From: Lachnospiraceae bacterium
GTDB lineage: Bacteria > Bacillota > Clostridia > Lachnospirales > Lachnospiraceae
Length of the DNA: 6,250 nt
Direction of reading: 5' to 3'
Assembly (NCBI GenBank): GCA_900764225.1
Contig: CAAFNG010000298.1
Coordinates: 1 to 6,250 of the forward strand
Every line of letters starts with the position of its first letter. Positions within the stretch are counted from its first letter, which is position 1. This document shows positions 1 to 5,619 of this stretch, one piece after another. The position numbers were made by a program, and so were the translations under genes. The notes below the pieces were generated by a model. The model was given only the letters and a program-made list of their open reading frames with translations, searched no databases and was not told where the DNA came from.

Positions 1-122
1 AGTAACGTAGCCAAAATTCATTCCAGATTGCCTGCGGCAATGGAATTTTGGCTTGTATGTCTCGGGATTTTGGCATATTCATGCCAAAACACCTCGCGGG
101 ATAGTGGTGTGTGAACAGTTAC
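1..122. repeat. Intergenic structured repeat, long form (copy 1, left end cut by window)
   Basis: This segment aligns with positions 4618-4705 in the same orientation. Over 88 aligned bases there are three substitutions (44/4661, 65/4682, 120/4703), and copy 1 carries 34 extra bases (64-97). It contains two strong inverted repeats. The first, 10-52, has arms gccaaaatt/aattttggc, cc/gg and attgcc/ggcaat around a tgc loop. The second, 68-89, is a perfect 9-bp stem ttttggcat/atgccaaaa with loop attc, and lies within the extra module. The right end is gtgaacagttac (111-122), the inverted form of the gtaactgttcac that starts copy 2. The element begins 12 bases beyond the stop codon of subunit D, so it would sit at the 3' end of the operon transcript. 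Neither hairpin is followed by a T-run on either strand, so it is not an ordinary intrinsic terminator. The sequence before base 1 is not visible. Confidence 0.85.
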
Positions 123-134
123 TTCAGATATACA

Positions 135-752
135 CTATTTCTGCTTCATTCGTTTGATGACTTTCAGACGGGTAAATTCCTCACGTTCTTTCTCTTCCAG
201 TGCATTCTGGATATTTTTGGTCAATGCCTCATACTTCGGAATGGTGATATTCTTCAGAGCATTGGCACGTTTCTGAGTTTTCTTGATATTGGCTGCAAGG
301 CGGATGGCTGCGTTCTCCACCATGGACAGGCGGATGGACAGTTCTTTTACCTTTTCAAAGGCAGCCTTGGCTTCGTCCAGAGACATCTTTGTGCTGTAGT
401 AGGCATAGGTGGGAGTGTTAGTGGTTTTGTCATATTCCACCAGAGGAATTTCCGTACCCATAACACTTCGGGTTTTAATGCGTATAGAGTTCTCGACAGG
501 AACCGTACACGCGATCTGCTGGACAAAGGCGATACCAATCTCCATATTGGCTTTCTGCAGTGCTGTATAGGCAGTGCGGAAAGTCACATCAATCTGTGTC
601 TGGATATCCTTTGCCTGATCGATCAGCTCCATCATTTCACGAATCAGGATGTTACGCTTCTTGTCCATCAGCTCATAGCCCTGACGGGAAAGCTTCAGTG
701 AGTTCTTTGCAAGTATCAGGTTTCCCTTGGTGGGAAAGGTATTCGGATCCAT
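135..752 (-). CDS. ntpD: V-type ATP synthase subunit D (central rotor stalk)
   Basis: The 205-residue product has the usual length and pattern of A/V-type ATPase subunit D, the long coiled-coil shaft that turns inside the A3B3 head and, with subunit F, carries torque to the membrane ring. The N-terminus MDPNTFPTKGNLILAKNSLK and the following LSRQGYELMDKKRNILI stretch are typical. Two long charged helices (about 10-75 and 120-200) flank a short, less charged middle containing the family-like segment around residues 80-110. The C-terminus is very basic (RLKVIKRMKQK), as is usual. The start is supported by GAGGTG at 758-763, five bases before ATG. The gene begins 18 bp after the stop of subunit B and is the last operon gene visible. 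It ends in TAG, 12 bases before the intergenic repeat. The plus-strand frame opposite it is a shadow. Confidence 0.97.
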   Translation of the reverse strand: MDPNTFPTKGNLILAKNSLKLSRQGYELMDKKRNILIREMMELIDQAKDIQTQIDVTFRTAYTALQKANMEIGIAFVQQIACTVPVENSIRIKTRSVMGTEIPLVEYDKTTNTPTYAYYSTKMSLDEAKAAFEKVKELSIRLSMVENAAIRLAANIKKTQKRANALKNITIPKYEALTKNIQNALEEKEREEFTRLKVIKRMKQK

Positions 753-757
753 GTAAT

Positions 758-763
758 CACCTC
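758..763 (-). promoter_or_regulatory. Ribosome binding site of subunit D
   Basis: On the minus strand GAGGTG precedes the ATG at 752 by five bases. It fits in the 18-bp gap after the subunit B stop codon, which supports an independently initiated but closely coupled gene. Confidence 0.75.
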
Positions 764-770
764 GCTTCTT

Positions 771-2153
771 TTAGCGTACTGTTTCGTGATAGTACTTGTC
801 GAGGATCTTCGTATCAATTCGGTCGAGCTCTTCTTTCGGAAGAAGTCCCAGAAGCTCCCAGCCCTTATCCAGGGTTTCGGTGATGCTTCGGTTCTCGGTT
901 TCGGACTGGCCGACAAATTCACTCTCAAAGGCTTTACCAAATACCAGATAGCGTTTATCCAGCGGGGAAAGCTCATCCTCACCGATAACGGAAGCAAGGG
1001 CTCTGGCATCTCCAACCTTTGCATAGCAGGAGAAAAGCTGATTTGCCACGTCCTGATGGTCTGCTCTTGTATAGCCTTCACCGATACCGTCCTTCATCAG
1101 ACGGGAAAGAGATGGCAGTACGTTAATAGGCGGATAGATTGCCTGTCCATGAAGCTGTCTGTCCAGAACAATCTGACCTTCGGTGATATAACCGGTAAGG
1201 TCAGGGATCGGGTGAGTGATATCATCGTTTGGCATGGTCAGGATCGGAATCTGGGTTACGGAACCCGGTTTGCCTTTTACGATACCTGCACGTTCGTACA
1301 GGGTTGCAAGCTCACTGTACAGATAACCCGGATAACCTTTACGGGACGGAATCTCACCTTTGGAGGAGGAAACCTCTCGCATGGCCTCGCAGAAGGATGT
1401 GATGTCTGTCAGGATGACCAGGATGTGCATTCCTTTTTCAAAAGCAAGATACTCTGCGGCAGTGAGGGCGATCTTCGGTGTAAGAAGACGTTCAACAACC
1501 GGATCATTTGCAAGATTCAGGAACATAACTACATGGTCTGCAGCACCGCTTTCCTCGAAGGTACGGCGGAAAAATTCCGCTACGTCATATTTGACACCCA
1601 TTGCTGCGAAAACAATGGCAAAATCTTCATCAGAGTCCTCTCCCAGAGAAGCCTGCTGTACGATCTGTGCAGCCAGCTTGTCGTGTGGAAGACCATTTCC
1701 GGAAAAGATCGGAAGCTTCTGTCCTCGGATCAGGGTGGTCAGTCCGTCGATTGCGGAAATACCGGTGTTGATATAGTTTCGGGGATATTCACGTGCTACC
1801 GGGTTCAGCGGCAGACCATTGATGTTTAATTTTACCTCCGGGGTGATGTCCCCCAGACCGTCGATAGGCTGTCCGATACCGTTAAAGGTTCGTCCGAGGA
1901 TTTCCGGGGAAAGCCCGATCTCCATGGGACGTCCGGTCAGCCGGGTATGGGTGTTGCCTAAGGACATACCGTCTGTTCCTTCAAAAACCTGGATAACAGC
2001 CTTGTCCTCATAAATCTCAATAATACGGCCGATCTTGCGAGTCCCGTCATCCATGTGAAATTCTACGATTTCCTCATAGGAGGCATTCTTGACGCCTTCC
2101 AGGACCACCAGAGGTCCGTTTATTTCGCTTAAGCCTAAATATTCAATTGCCAT
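771..2153 (-). CDS. ntpB: V-type ATP synthase subunit B (non-catalytic head subunit)
   Basis: The 460-residue product is subunit B, which alternates with A in the hexameric head and supplies part of the catalytic interface. The order is as expected: an N-terminal beta-barrel (about 1-75), the nucleotide-binding-fold core (about 75-350), and a C-terminal helical domain. At the P-loop position it has [10 protein letters not shown] (151-160) in place of a GxxGxGKT motif; this degenerate loop separates B from catalytic A. The segment [18 protein letters not shown] (341-358) contains Arg351, the expected arginine finger that reaches into the A active site. The start is set at 2153, [10 protein letters not shown], because an AGAGAGGAG ribosome site lies six bases upstream. 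An in-frame ATG at 2180 would add nine residues but lies upstream of that site, within the intergenic stem-loop. The gene lies between A (62-bp gap) and D (18-bp gap) and appears intact. Confidence 0.97.
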   Translation of the reverse strand: MAIEYLGLSEINGPLVVLEGVKNASYEEIVEFHMDDGTRKIGRIIEIYEDKAVIQVFEGTDGMSLGNTHTRLTGRPMEIGLSPEILGRTFNGIGQPIDGLGDITPEVKLNINGLPLNPVAREYPRNYINTGISAIDGLTTLIRGQKLPIFSGNGLPHDKLAAQIVQQASLGEDSDEDFAIVFAAMGVKYDVAEFFRRTFEESGAADHVVMFLNLANDPVVERLLTPKIALTAAEYLAFEKGMHILVILTDITSFCEAMREVSSSKGEIPSRKGYPGYLYSELATLYERAGIVKGKPGSVTQIPILTMPNDDITHPIPDLTGYITEGQIVLDRQLHGQAIYPPINVLPSLSRLMKDGIGEGYTRADHQDVANQLFSCYAKVGDARALASVIGEDELSPLDKRYLVFGKAFESEFVGQSETENRSITETLDKGWELLGLLPKEELDRIDTKILDKYYHETVR

Positions 2154-2159
2154 AAACTT

Positions 2160-2168
2160 CTCCTCTCT
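2160..2168 (-). promoter_or_regulatory. Ribosome binding site that fixes the start of subunit B
   Basis: AGAGAGGAG on the minus strand lies six bases before ATG at 2153. It selects this start over the in-frame ATG at 2180. Its upstream edge touches the base of the stem-loop at 2169-2205. Confidence 0.8.
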
Positions 2169-2205
2169 GTTACGACTCATAGCCGGTTATGACTATGAAT
2201 GTAAC
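2169..2205 (-). promoter_or_regulatory. Stem-loop in the A-B intergenic gap
   Basis: The arms are gttac (2169-2173) with gtaac (2201-2205) and tcatag (2177-2182) with ctatga (2193-2198), separated by a small asymmetric internal loop, with a 10-base apical loop. It fills more than half of the 62-bp gap between the stop of A and the start of B, and ends one base from the B ribosome site. There is no T-run after it in the transcribed direction, so it is not an intrinsic terminator. It could affect mRNA decay or access to the B ribosome site; this is inference. The adjoining gtaactgttc (2201-2210) matches the end of the long repeat at 4597-4606. Confidence 0.5.
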
Positions 2206-2215
2206 TGTTCCGGCA

Positions 2216-3988
2216 TCAGCCGTTTTTTTCCATTATGTTATCATAGAAAGTATCAATGTCCTGCTTGTATTGGTCGAATTTATCAAGCTGATTATTTGCC
2301 ACATCATATTTAATGGAAATAATTTTTTCAAAAATGTTGTTCCCCTCTTTCAGTACGGAAACCGGCATTCCACGGTTGATGAGTGCACGGCATTTTTCAT
2401 AAAGATAGAGGATCGTTTCCATCATTTTAAACTGTTTTTCCATTGGTACGCAGGTGTCTTCTGCGTGAAAAGCGTTCTGCTGGAGGAAGCCCAGACGGAT
2501 GACTCTGGCAATTTCCAGCGTCAGTTTCTGGTCATCCGGAAGAACGTCGCTTCCGATCAGCTTGACGATCTCCATCAGGGAGCTCTCCTGATTCAGGATT
2601 GCCATGAGCTGATTCCTGTCTGCTACAAATTTCGGGGAAACATGTTCTCTGTACCATGGAGTCAGGTCTTCCAGATATTCACTGTAGCTGGTGAGCCAGT
2701 GGATTGCCGGGAAGTGACGGGCATAGGCAAGGGATTTGTCCAGTCCCCAGAAACAGCGGACGAAGCGCTTGGTATTCTGTGTGACAGGCTCTGAGAAATC
2801 ACCACCCTGTGGAGAAACTGCTCCGATAATGGAGACAGAGCCTTCGGTTCCGTTTAAGTTCTGCATCATTCCTGCACGTTCATAGAATGCGGACAGCTTG
2901 GATGCCAGATATGCAGGGAAACCTTCCTCTGCAGGCATTTCCTCCAGACGGCCGGACAGTTCTCGAAGAGCTTCTGCCCAACGGGAAGTGGAGTCTGCCA
3001 TGATAGCTACGTCGTAACCCATGTCCCGGTAATATTCCGCAAGAGTTACACCTGTATAAATAGAAGCTTCACGCGCCGCAACCGGCATGTTGGAAGTATT
3101 GGCGATCAATGTGGTTCTGTCCATCATCAGGTTTCCGGATTTCGGGTCGATCAGTTTACTGAAATCTTCCAGAACCTGAGTCATCTCGTTTCCACGTTCT
3201 CCGCATCCAATGTAGATGATAATGTCTGCGTCAGACCATTTTGCAATCTGATGCTGAGTCATGGTCTTACCTGTACCGAAACCTCCCGGAACAGCGGCTG
3301 TACCGCCCTTTGCGATAGGGAAAAGAGTGTCCAGGATACGCTGGCCTGTGACAAGCGGGACGCTTGCGGGGAAACGTTTGTGGGTTGGTCTCGGGATACG
3401 GATCGGCCATTTCTGTGCAAGTGCCAGATCTTTGGTGGTTCCGTCTGCGAACTGAATGGTTACGATCGGTTCCAGAATGGTGTATGCTCCGTCAGATGCT
3501 GCGTGGATAACTGTGGCTTCTGTAAGATTCGGAGGAACCATGGATTTATGGAGAATGGAGTCTGTTTCCTGAGTTTCTGCGATAACAGAGCCGGGACCTA
3601 CAACATCTCCTTCTTTTACTATGATGTGAGTGTTCCATTTCTTTTCTGTGTCAAGAGAATCAACGCTGACACCTCGTGAAATATATTTGCCTGAAGCTTT
3701 GGCAATCTCTTCCAGAGGGCGCTGGATACCATCAAAAATATTGTGGATGATTCCAGGTCCCAAAAGTACAGAAATGGCATCTCCGGTTCCTGTAACTGTA
3801 TCGCCTGGTTTCAGTCCTGTAGTCTCCTCGAAAACCTGTACGGTGGTCATGCCTTTCTTCAGGCCGATGATCTCACCTACCAGATGTTCCGGACCTACAT
3901 AGACCATCTCGGAAATCTTAAATCCGCTGTCGCCCTTCAGATAAATGACGGGGCCGTTGACACCGTAGATAATACCTGTATTACTCAT
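2216..3988 (-). CDS. ntpA: V-type ATP synthase catalytic subunit A
   Basis: The 590-residue product is the catalytic subunit that binds and hydrolyses, or makes, ATP in the A3B3 head. It has an N-terminal beta-barrel (about 1-70), the bulge or non-homologous region specific to A (about 110-190), the nucleotide-binding core (about 200-430) and a helical C-terminal domain. The Walker A loop is GGFGTGKT (235-242), with Lys241 and Thr242 as phosphate and Mg ligands. The catalytic glutamate is Glu264 in GCGERGNEM (261-269). The Walker B strand is DVAIMADSTSRWAEALRE (326-343), with Asp332 at its end. The start is placed at 3988 (MSNTGIIYGVNGP) because GGAGG lies eight bases upstream and the family begins this way; an upstream in-frame ATG at 4045 would add 19 residues from within subunit E. 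The first ATG overlaps the E stop as ATGAGTAA, which suggests translational coupling. Length and motifs are complete. Confidence 0.98.
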   Translation of the reverse strand: MSNTGIIYGVNGPVIYLKGDSGFKISEMVYVGPEHLVGEIIGLKKGMTTVQVFEETTGLKPGDTVTGTGDAISVLLGPGIIHNIFDGIQRPLEEIAKASGKYISRGVSVDSLDTEKKWNTHIIVKEGDVVGPGSVIAETQETDSILHKSMVPPNLTEATVIHAASDGAYTILEPIVTIQFADGTTKDLALAQKWPIRIPRPTHKRFPASVPLVTGQRILDTLFPIAKGGTAAVPGGFGTGKTMTQHQIAKWSDADIIIYIGCGERGNEMTQVLEDFSKLIDPKSGNLMMDRTTLIANTSNMPVAAREASIYTGVTLAEYYRDMGYDVAIMADSTSRWAEALRELSGRLEEMPAEEGFPAYLASKLSAFYERAGMMQNLNGTEGSVSIIGAVSPQGGDFSEPVTQNTKRFVRCFWGLDKSLAYARHFPAIHWLTSYSEYLEDLTPWYREHVSPKFVADRNQLMAILNQESSLMEIVKLIGSDVLPDDQKLTLEIARVIRLGFLQQNAFHAEDTCVPMEKQFKMMETILYLYEKCRALINRGMPVSVLKEGNNIFEKIISIKYDVANNQLDKFDQYKQDIDTFYDNIMEKNG

Positions 3989-4568
3989 GTTCTGGTCCTC
4001 CGTCAAACTTGAATTCTTTGTATGCTGCCTCAAAATTTCCTGCAAAAGAGTGATCGATCAGGATGTTTTTCTGAGGAATCGTAGCGCGGATACCGCCAAG
4101 AAAAGAGTCCTTTGCAAGCTGGATAGCAGTACCTGTTGTATGCTGAAGTTTCTCTGCAAGAGATCTGTCCTCCGGAGAGAGATAGATGGTAATCTCATCA
4201 TTTCCCGCGAAATCCAGAGCTTCTTTGATCTTAGCAGTTAAATAGTTCTCATACTCCGGAGTTTTGGTAAAGGATTCCAGAAGTCCTTTTACTTCGGAGA
4301 AAATTTTCTCTTTTAATTCGTTTTGTTTTCTGGTCCAGTCACGCTTGATCGTGAGCTGTTCTGCGGAGAGAGCCTTGTTTATTTCACGTCGGGCGCTGGC
4401 AGTTTCCGCTTTGATCTGTGTCTGGGCGTTTTCTTCACTGAGAGTTTTGTGTTCTTCTGCCATTTTCTCCAGAGCCGCTTTATGCTCATCGAGAATGGCG
4501 GCAGCTTTTTCGTGGGCTTCCTCTACAGTGATATCATAAAAATGGCTGAGTTTTTCATCAATTGTCAT
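3981..4568 (-). CDS. ntpE: V-type ATP synthase subunit E (peripheral stalk)
   Basis: The 195-residue product has the size and architecture of subunit E, which with a small G/H-type partner forms the peripheral stalks that stop the head from turning with the shaft. Residues about 10-115 form a long, charged, alanine- and glutamate-rich helix suited to a right-handed coiled coil. Residues about 115-190 form the small globular domain that caps the head, including the glycine-containing segment DSFLGGIRATIP (154-165) typical of the family. An AGGTG ribosome site lies five bases before ATG at 4568. It shares eight bases with the start of subunit A. It is separated from subunit F by 162 bp, mostly repeat, the widest gap in the visible operon. 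No gene for the coiled-coil partner is visible beside it. E subunits are poorly conserved, so the call rests on architecture plus operon position. Confidence 0.93.
   Translation of the reverse strand: MTIDEKLSHFYDITVEEAHEKAAAILDEHKAALEKMAEEHKTLSEENAQTQIKAETASARREINKALSAEQLTIKRDWTRKQNELKEKIFSEVKGLLESFTKTPEYENYLTAKIKEALDFAGNDEITIYLSPEDRSLAEKLQHTTGTAIQLAKDSFLGGIRATIPQKNILIDHSFAGNFEAAYKEFKFDGGPEHE
3997..4001 (-). promoter_or_regulatory. Ribosome binding site that fixes the start of subunit A
   Basis: GGAGG on the minus strand lies eight bases before ATG at 3988 and inside the last codons of subunit E. It supports this start over the in-frame ATG at 4045. Confidence 0.8.
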
Positions 4569-4596
4569 GTTAACACCTGCCTGTAATATTTAGATT

Positions 4597-4705
4597 GTAA
4601 CTGTTCACTCCGTTCACAGTAACGTAGCCAAAATTCATTCCAGATTGCCTGCGGCAATGGGATTTTGGCTTGTATGTCTCGAGATAGTGGTGTGTGAACA
4701 GTAAC
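4597..4705. repeat. Intergenic structured repeat, short form (copy 2), MITE-like
   Basis: This 109-bp element lies in the gap between subunits F and E. It begins gtaactgttcac (4597-4608) and ends gtgaacagtaac (4694-4705); these are inverted repeats matching at 11 of 12 positions. Positions 4618-4705 match copy 1 (1-122) in the same orientation, apart from three substitutions and the lack of its 34-bp module. The main hairpin spans 4627-4669, with attgcc/ggcaat at the tip and gccaaaat/attttggc at the base. The 7-base word TTAGATT occurs immediately before it (4590-4596) and again one base after it (4707-4713), a possible target duplication. It has no coding capacity and no T-run after the hairpin. 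It could be a non-autonomous transposable repeat or a REP-like mRNA element; the family name is not known to me. Confidence 0.85.
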
Positions 4706-4723
4706 ATTAGATTTACTATTGGT

Positions 4724-4738
4724 AACTGTTTTACAGTT
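4724..4738 (-). other. Small hairpin over the stop codon of subunit F
   Basis: The palindrome aactgt-ttt-acagtt is a perfect 6-bp stem with a 3-base loop, and it contains the TAA stop codon of subunit F at 4731-4733. The bases gtaactgtt (4722-4730) can also pair, with one mismatch, with aacagtaac (4697-4705) at the end of the repeat, so two alternative small structures are possible. No T-run follows on the minus strand, so termination is not supported. Confidence 0.35.
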
Positions 4739-5039
4739 TTAAACCAATAGCTTCATTCACATATGAAGTGATAAAATCCGGTTTGCGGCCAGTACCGTGC
4801 CTGTCGGGAATTTCAATGATCAGAGGGGTCTTGTGATGAAGCTTTACATCATCTATAATTTCGGGAAACTCCCGGCCGAATTTCTCGGTCAGGAGTATGA
4901 TTCCGATTTCTTTATTGGAAATAGCTTTCTGCAAAGCATCTTTTAATTCATCATGTGTGTGTACGACCACGCCCTCCACACCTGCCAGTCTCATCCCTGT
5001 GTAGGTATCGATATTGTCGCTGATCAAAAACATCTGCAT
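4731..5039 (-). CDS. ntpF: V-type ATP synthase subunit F (central stalk)
   Basis: The 102-residue product matches subunit F in length and pattern. F is a small Rossmann-like protein that binds the D shaft, helps transmit rotation and modulates ATP hydrolysis. The N-terminus MQMFLISDNIDTYTGMRLAG is the usual first strand and loop (family consensus roughly 'I.D.DT..G.RLAG'). The segment IGIILLTEKF (44-53) is the central strand with the conserved threonine-glutamate pair, and LIIEIPDRHG (72-81) is the third strand leading to the conserved proline. Start 5039 is one base after the subunit K stop (TAA, G, ATG). No strong ribosome site is visible in the end of K, so translation is probably coupled to K. 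A second Met two codons later (5033) is possible. F follows K here rather than lying between C and A as in some other operons. Confidence 0.95.
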   Translation of the reverse strand: MQMFLISDNIDTYTGMRLAGVEGVVVHTHDELKDALQKAISNKEIGIILLTEKFGREFPEIIDDVKLHHKTPLIIEIPDRHGTGRKPDFITSYVNEAIGLKL

Positions 5040-5040
5040 C

Positions 5041-5472
5041 TTATAACTGTCCCAGGATCATGAAGGAGATGATCAGTCCATAAAGGGCAACACCTTCTGC
5101 AAGACCTACGAAAATAAGGGATTTACCAAGGATACTCTGATCCTCGCTGATAGCGCCTAAGGCTGCGCTTGCCGCACTGGCAACGGCAATACCACCACCG
5201 ATACAGGAAAGTCCGGTTACAAGAGCTGCTGCGATATAACCCATACCTGTTGCAAGTGTGCCTTCAGAGCCTGCAGCGGCCTGTACGGAAGAAGCACCTG
5301 TGAACATAACTGCAATGGCGATAAGCATGGTTCCAAAGAAGAAGAATGCGTTTACACCGAGAGCTGTTTTGTAACGTCCGCGGTTTTTTTCACCGATGAG
5401 ATAGTAGCCAAATGGAAGAATGATGCTGAGTACCAGTGCGATTGCTAAAATGATCTGTGCGATTGTTGTCAT
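5041..5472 (-). CDS. ntpK: V-type ATP synthase subunit K (membrane rotor ring proteolipid)
   Basis: The 143-residue product is the ring-forming proteolipid. Its C-terminal half (about 72-143) is one classical c-type hairpin: the small-residue helix GYIAAALVTGLSCIGGGIAV (78-97) continuing through an Ala-rich stretch, the polar loop SEDQS (109-113), and the helix with the ion-carrying carboxylate Glu126 in GLAEGVALYG. The N-terminal half has two further hydrophobic segments (about 4-25 and 38-58) that do not look like a second c hairpin and carry no buried carboxylate. The sequence GASSVQAAAGSEG (59-71) after the second segment resembles a signal peptidase site, so the mature protein may be about 78 residues, like the leader-bearing Thermus proteolipid; this is inference. 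AAGAGGAG lies eight bases before the ATG and is the strongest ribosome site in the window, fitting the high copy number needed. A candidate promoter lies upstream. Confidence 0.95.
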   Translation of the reverse strand: MTTIAQIILAIALVLSIILPFGYYLIGEKNRGRYKTALGVNAFFFFGTMLIAIAVMFTGASSVQAAAGSEGTLATGMGYIAAALVTGLSCIGGGIAVASAASAALGAISEDQSILGKSLIFVGLAEGVALYGLIISFMILGQL

Positions 5473-5480
5473 AATTAAAT

Positions 5481-5488
5481 CTCCTCTT
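5481..5488 (-). promoter_or_regulatory. Strong ribosome binding site of subunit K
   Basis: AAGAGGAG on the minus strand lies eight bases before ATG at 5472. Of the ribosome sites in this window it is the closest to the consensus, consistent with high output of the ring subunit. Confidence 0.8.
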
Positions 5489-5509
5489 AGTTCTTGATTT
5501 TGCTGTTCA

Positions 5510-5581
5510 TATATATCATATTTATTCGGCTTTGAATATCTGGCTGACCGACAGATATGGGTTTCCCGAGGATGATATATA
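5510..5581 (-). promoter_or_regulatory. Extended stem-loop in the I-K gap, probable 5' leader structure of subunit K mRNA
   Basis: Three nested inverted repeats share one axis: an outer 10-bp perfect stem tatatatcat (5510-5519) with atgatatata (5572-5581), a middle tcgg (5526-5529) with ccga (5566-5569), and an inner 7-bp perfect stem atatctg (5536-5542) with cagatat (5552-5558) around a 9-base loop. It occupies half of the 144-bp gap and ends upstream of the K ribosome site, leaving that site free. If the promoter at 5591-5619 is used, the transcript would begin within a few bases of the outer stem. A 5'-terminal hairpin of this kind often protects mRNA from decay. No T-run follows, so it is not an intrinsic terminator. 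Confidence 0.6.
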
Positions 5582-5590
5582 AATGAAAAT

Positions 5591-5619
5591 AGTATAATTT
5601 CTGATGATCTTTCTGTCTA
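5591..5619 (-). promoter_or_regulatory. Candidate sigma-A type internal promoter for subunit K and downstream genes
   Basis: On the minus strand a -35 box TAGACA (5614-5619) and a -10 box TATACT (5591-5596) are separated by exactly 17 bases, each one mismatch from the vegetative consensus. The -35 box begins with the TAG stop codon of subunit I. The predicted start is near 5584, giving a leader of about 110 bases before K. No extended -10 TG is present. This is a motif call only; no other pair of this quality was seen in the intergenic gaps. Confidence 0.5.

Noticed and set aside
1..122. Repeat copy 1 as the intrinsic terminator of the operon
   Set aside because: Both hairpins are strong, but neither is followed by a T-run in the minus-strand direction within view. 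The sequence beyond base 1 is unknown, so a terminator further on is possible.
786..1829. A 347-codon open frame on the plus strand opposite subunit B
   Set aside because: It lies wholly antisense to a strongly conserved gene, has no family resemblance and contains many Cys and His residues out of keeping with a real protein. It is a shadow of B, as are the plus-strand frames at 111-701, 560-883, 1360-1776, 2189-2794, 3251-3679 and others.
2154..2180. A nine-residue N-terminal extension of subunit B from ATG at 2180
   Set aside because: The extension codes across a good ribosome binding site placed six bases before the ATG at 2153, and the family start [10 protein letters not shown] follows directly.
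3989..4045. A 19-residue N-terminal extension of subunit A from ATG at 4045
   Set aside because: It lies inside subunit E, has no clear ribosome site, and the GGAGG before 3988 plus the typical MSNTGIIYGVNGP start fit better.
1..4705. A CRISPR-like array or an insertion sequence
   Set aside because: There are only two copies 4.6 kb apart with genes between them, no spacers, and no transposase frame.
4569..4730. A promoter for E-A-B-D within the F-E gap
   Set aside because: The best pair on the minus strand is TTACTG-17-TACAAT at the repeat end. The -10 is reasonable, but the -35 matches the consensus poorly, so it is not listed as a feature.
5487..5519. A 10-codon frame (MIYMNSKIKN) in the leader before subunit K as a leader peptide
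   Set aside because: No ribosome site precedes it, its start lies within the stem-loop arm, and such short frames are expected by chance. No regulatory codon run is visible.
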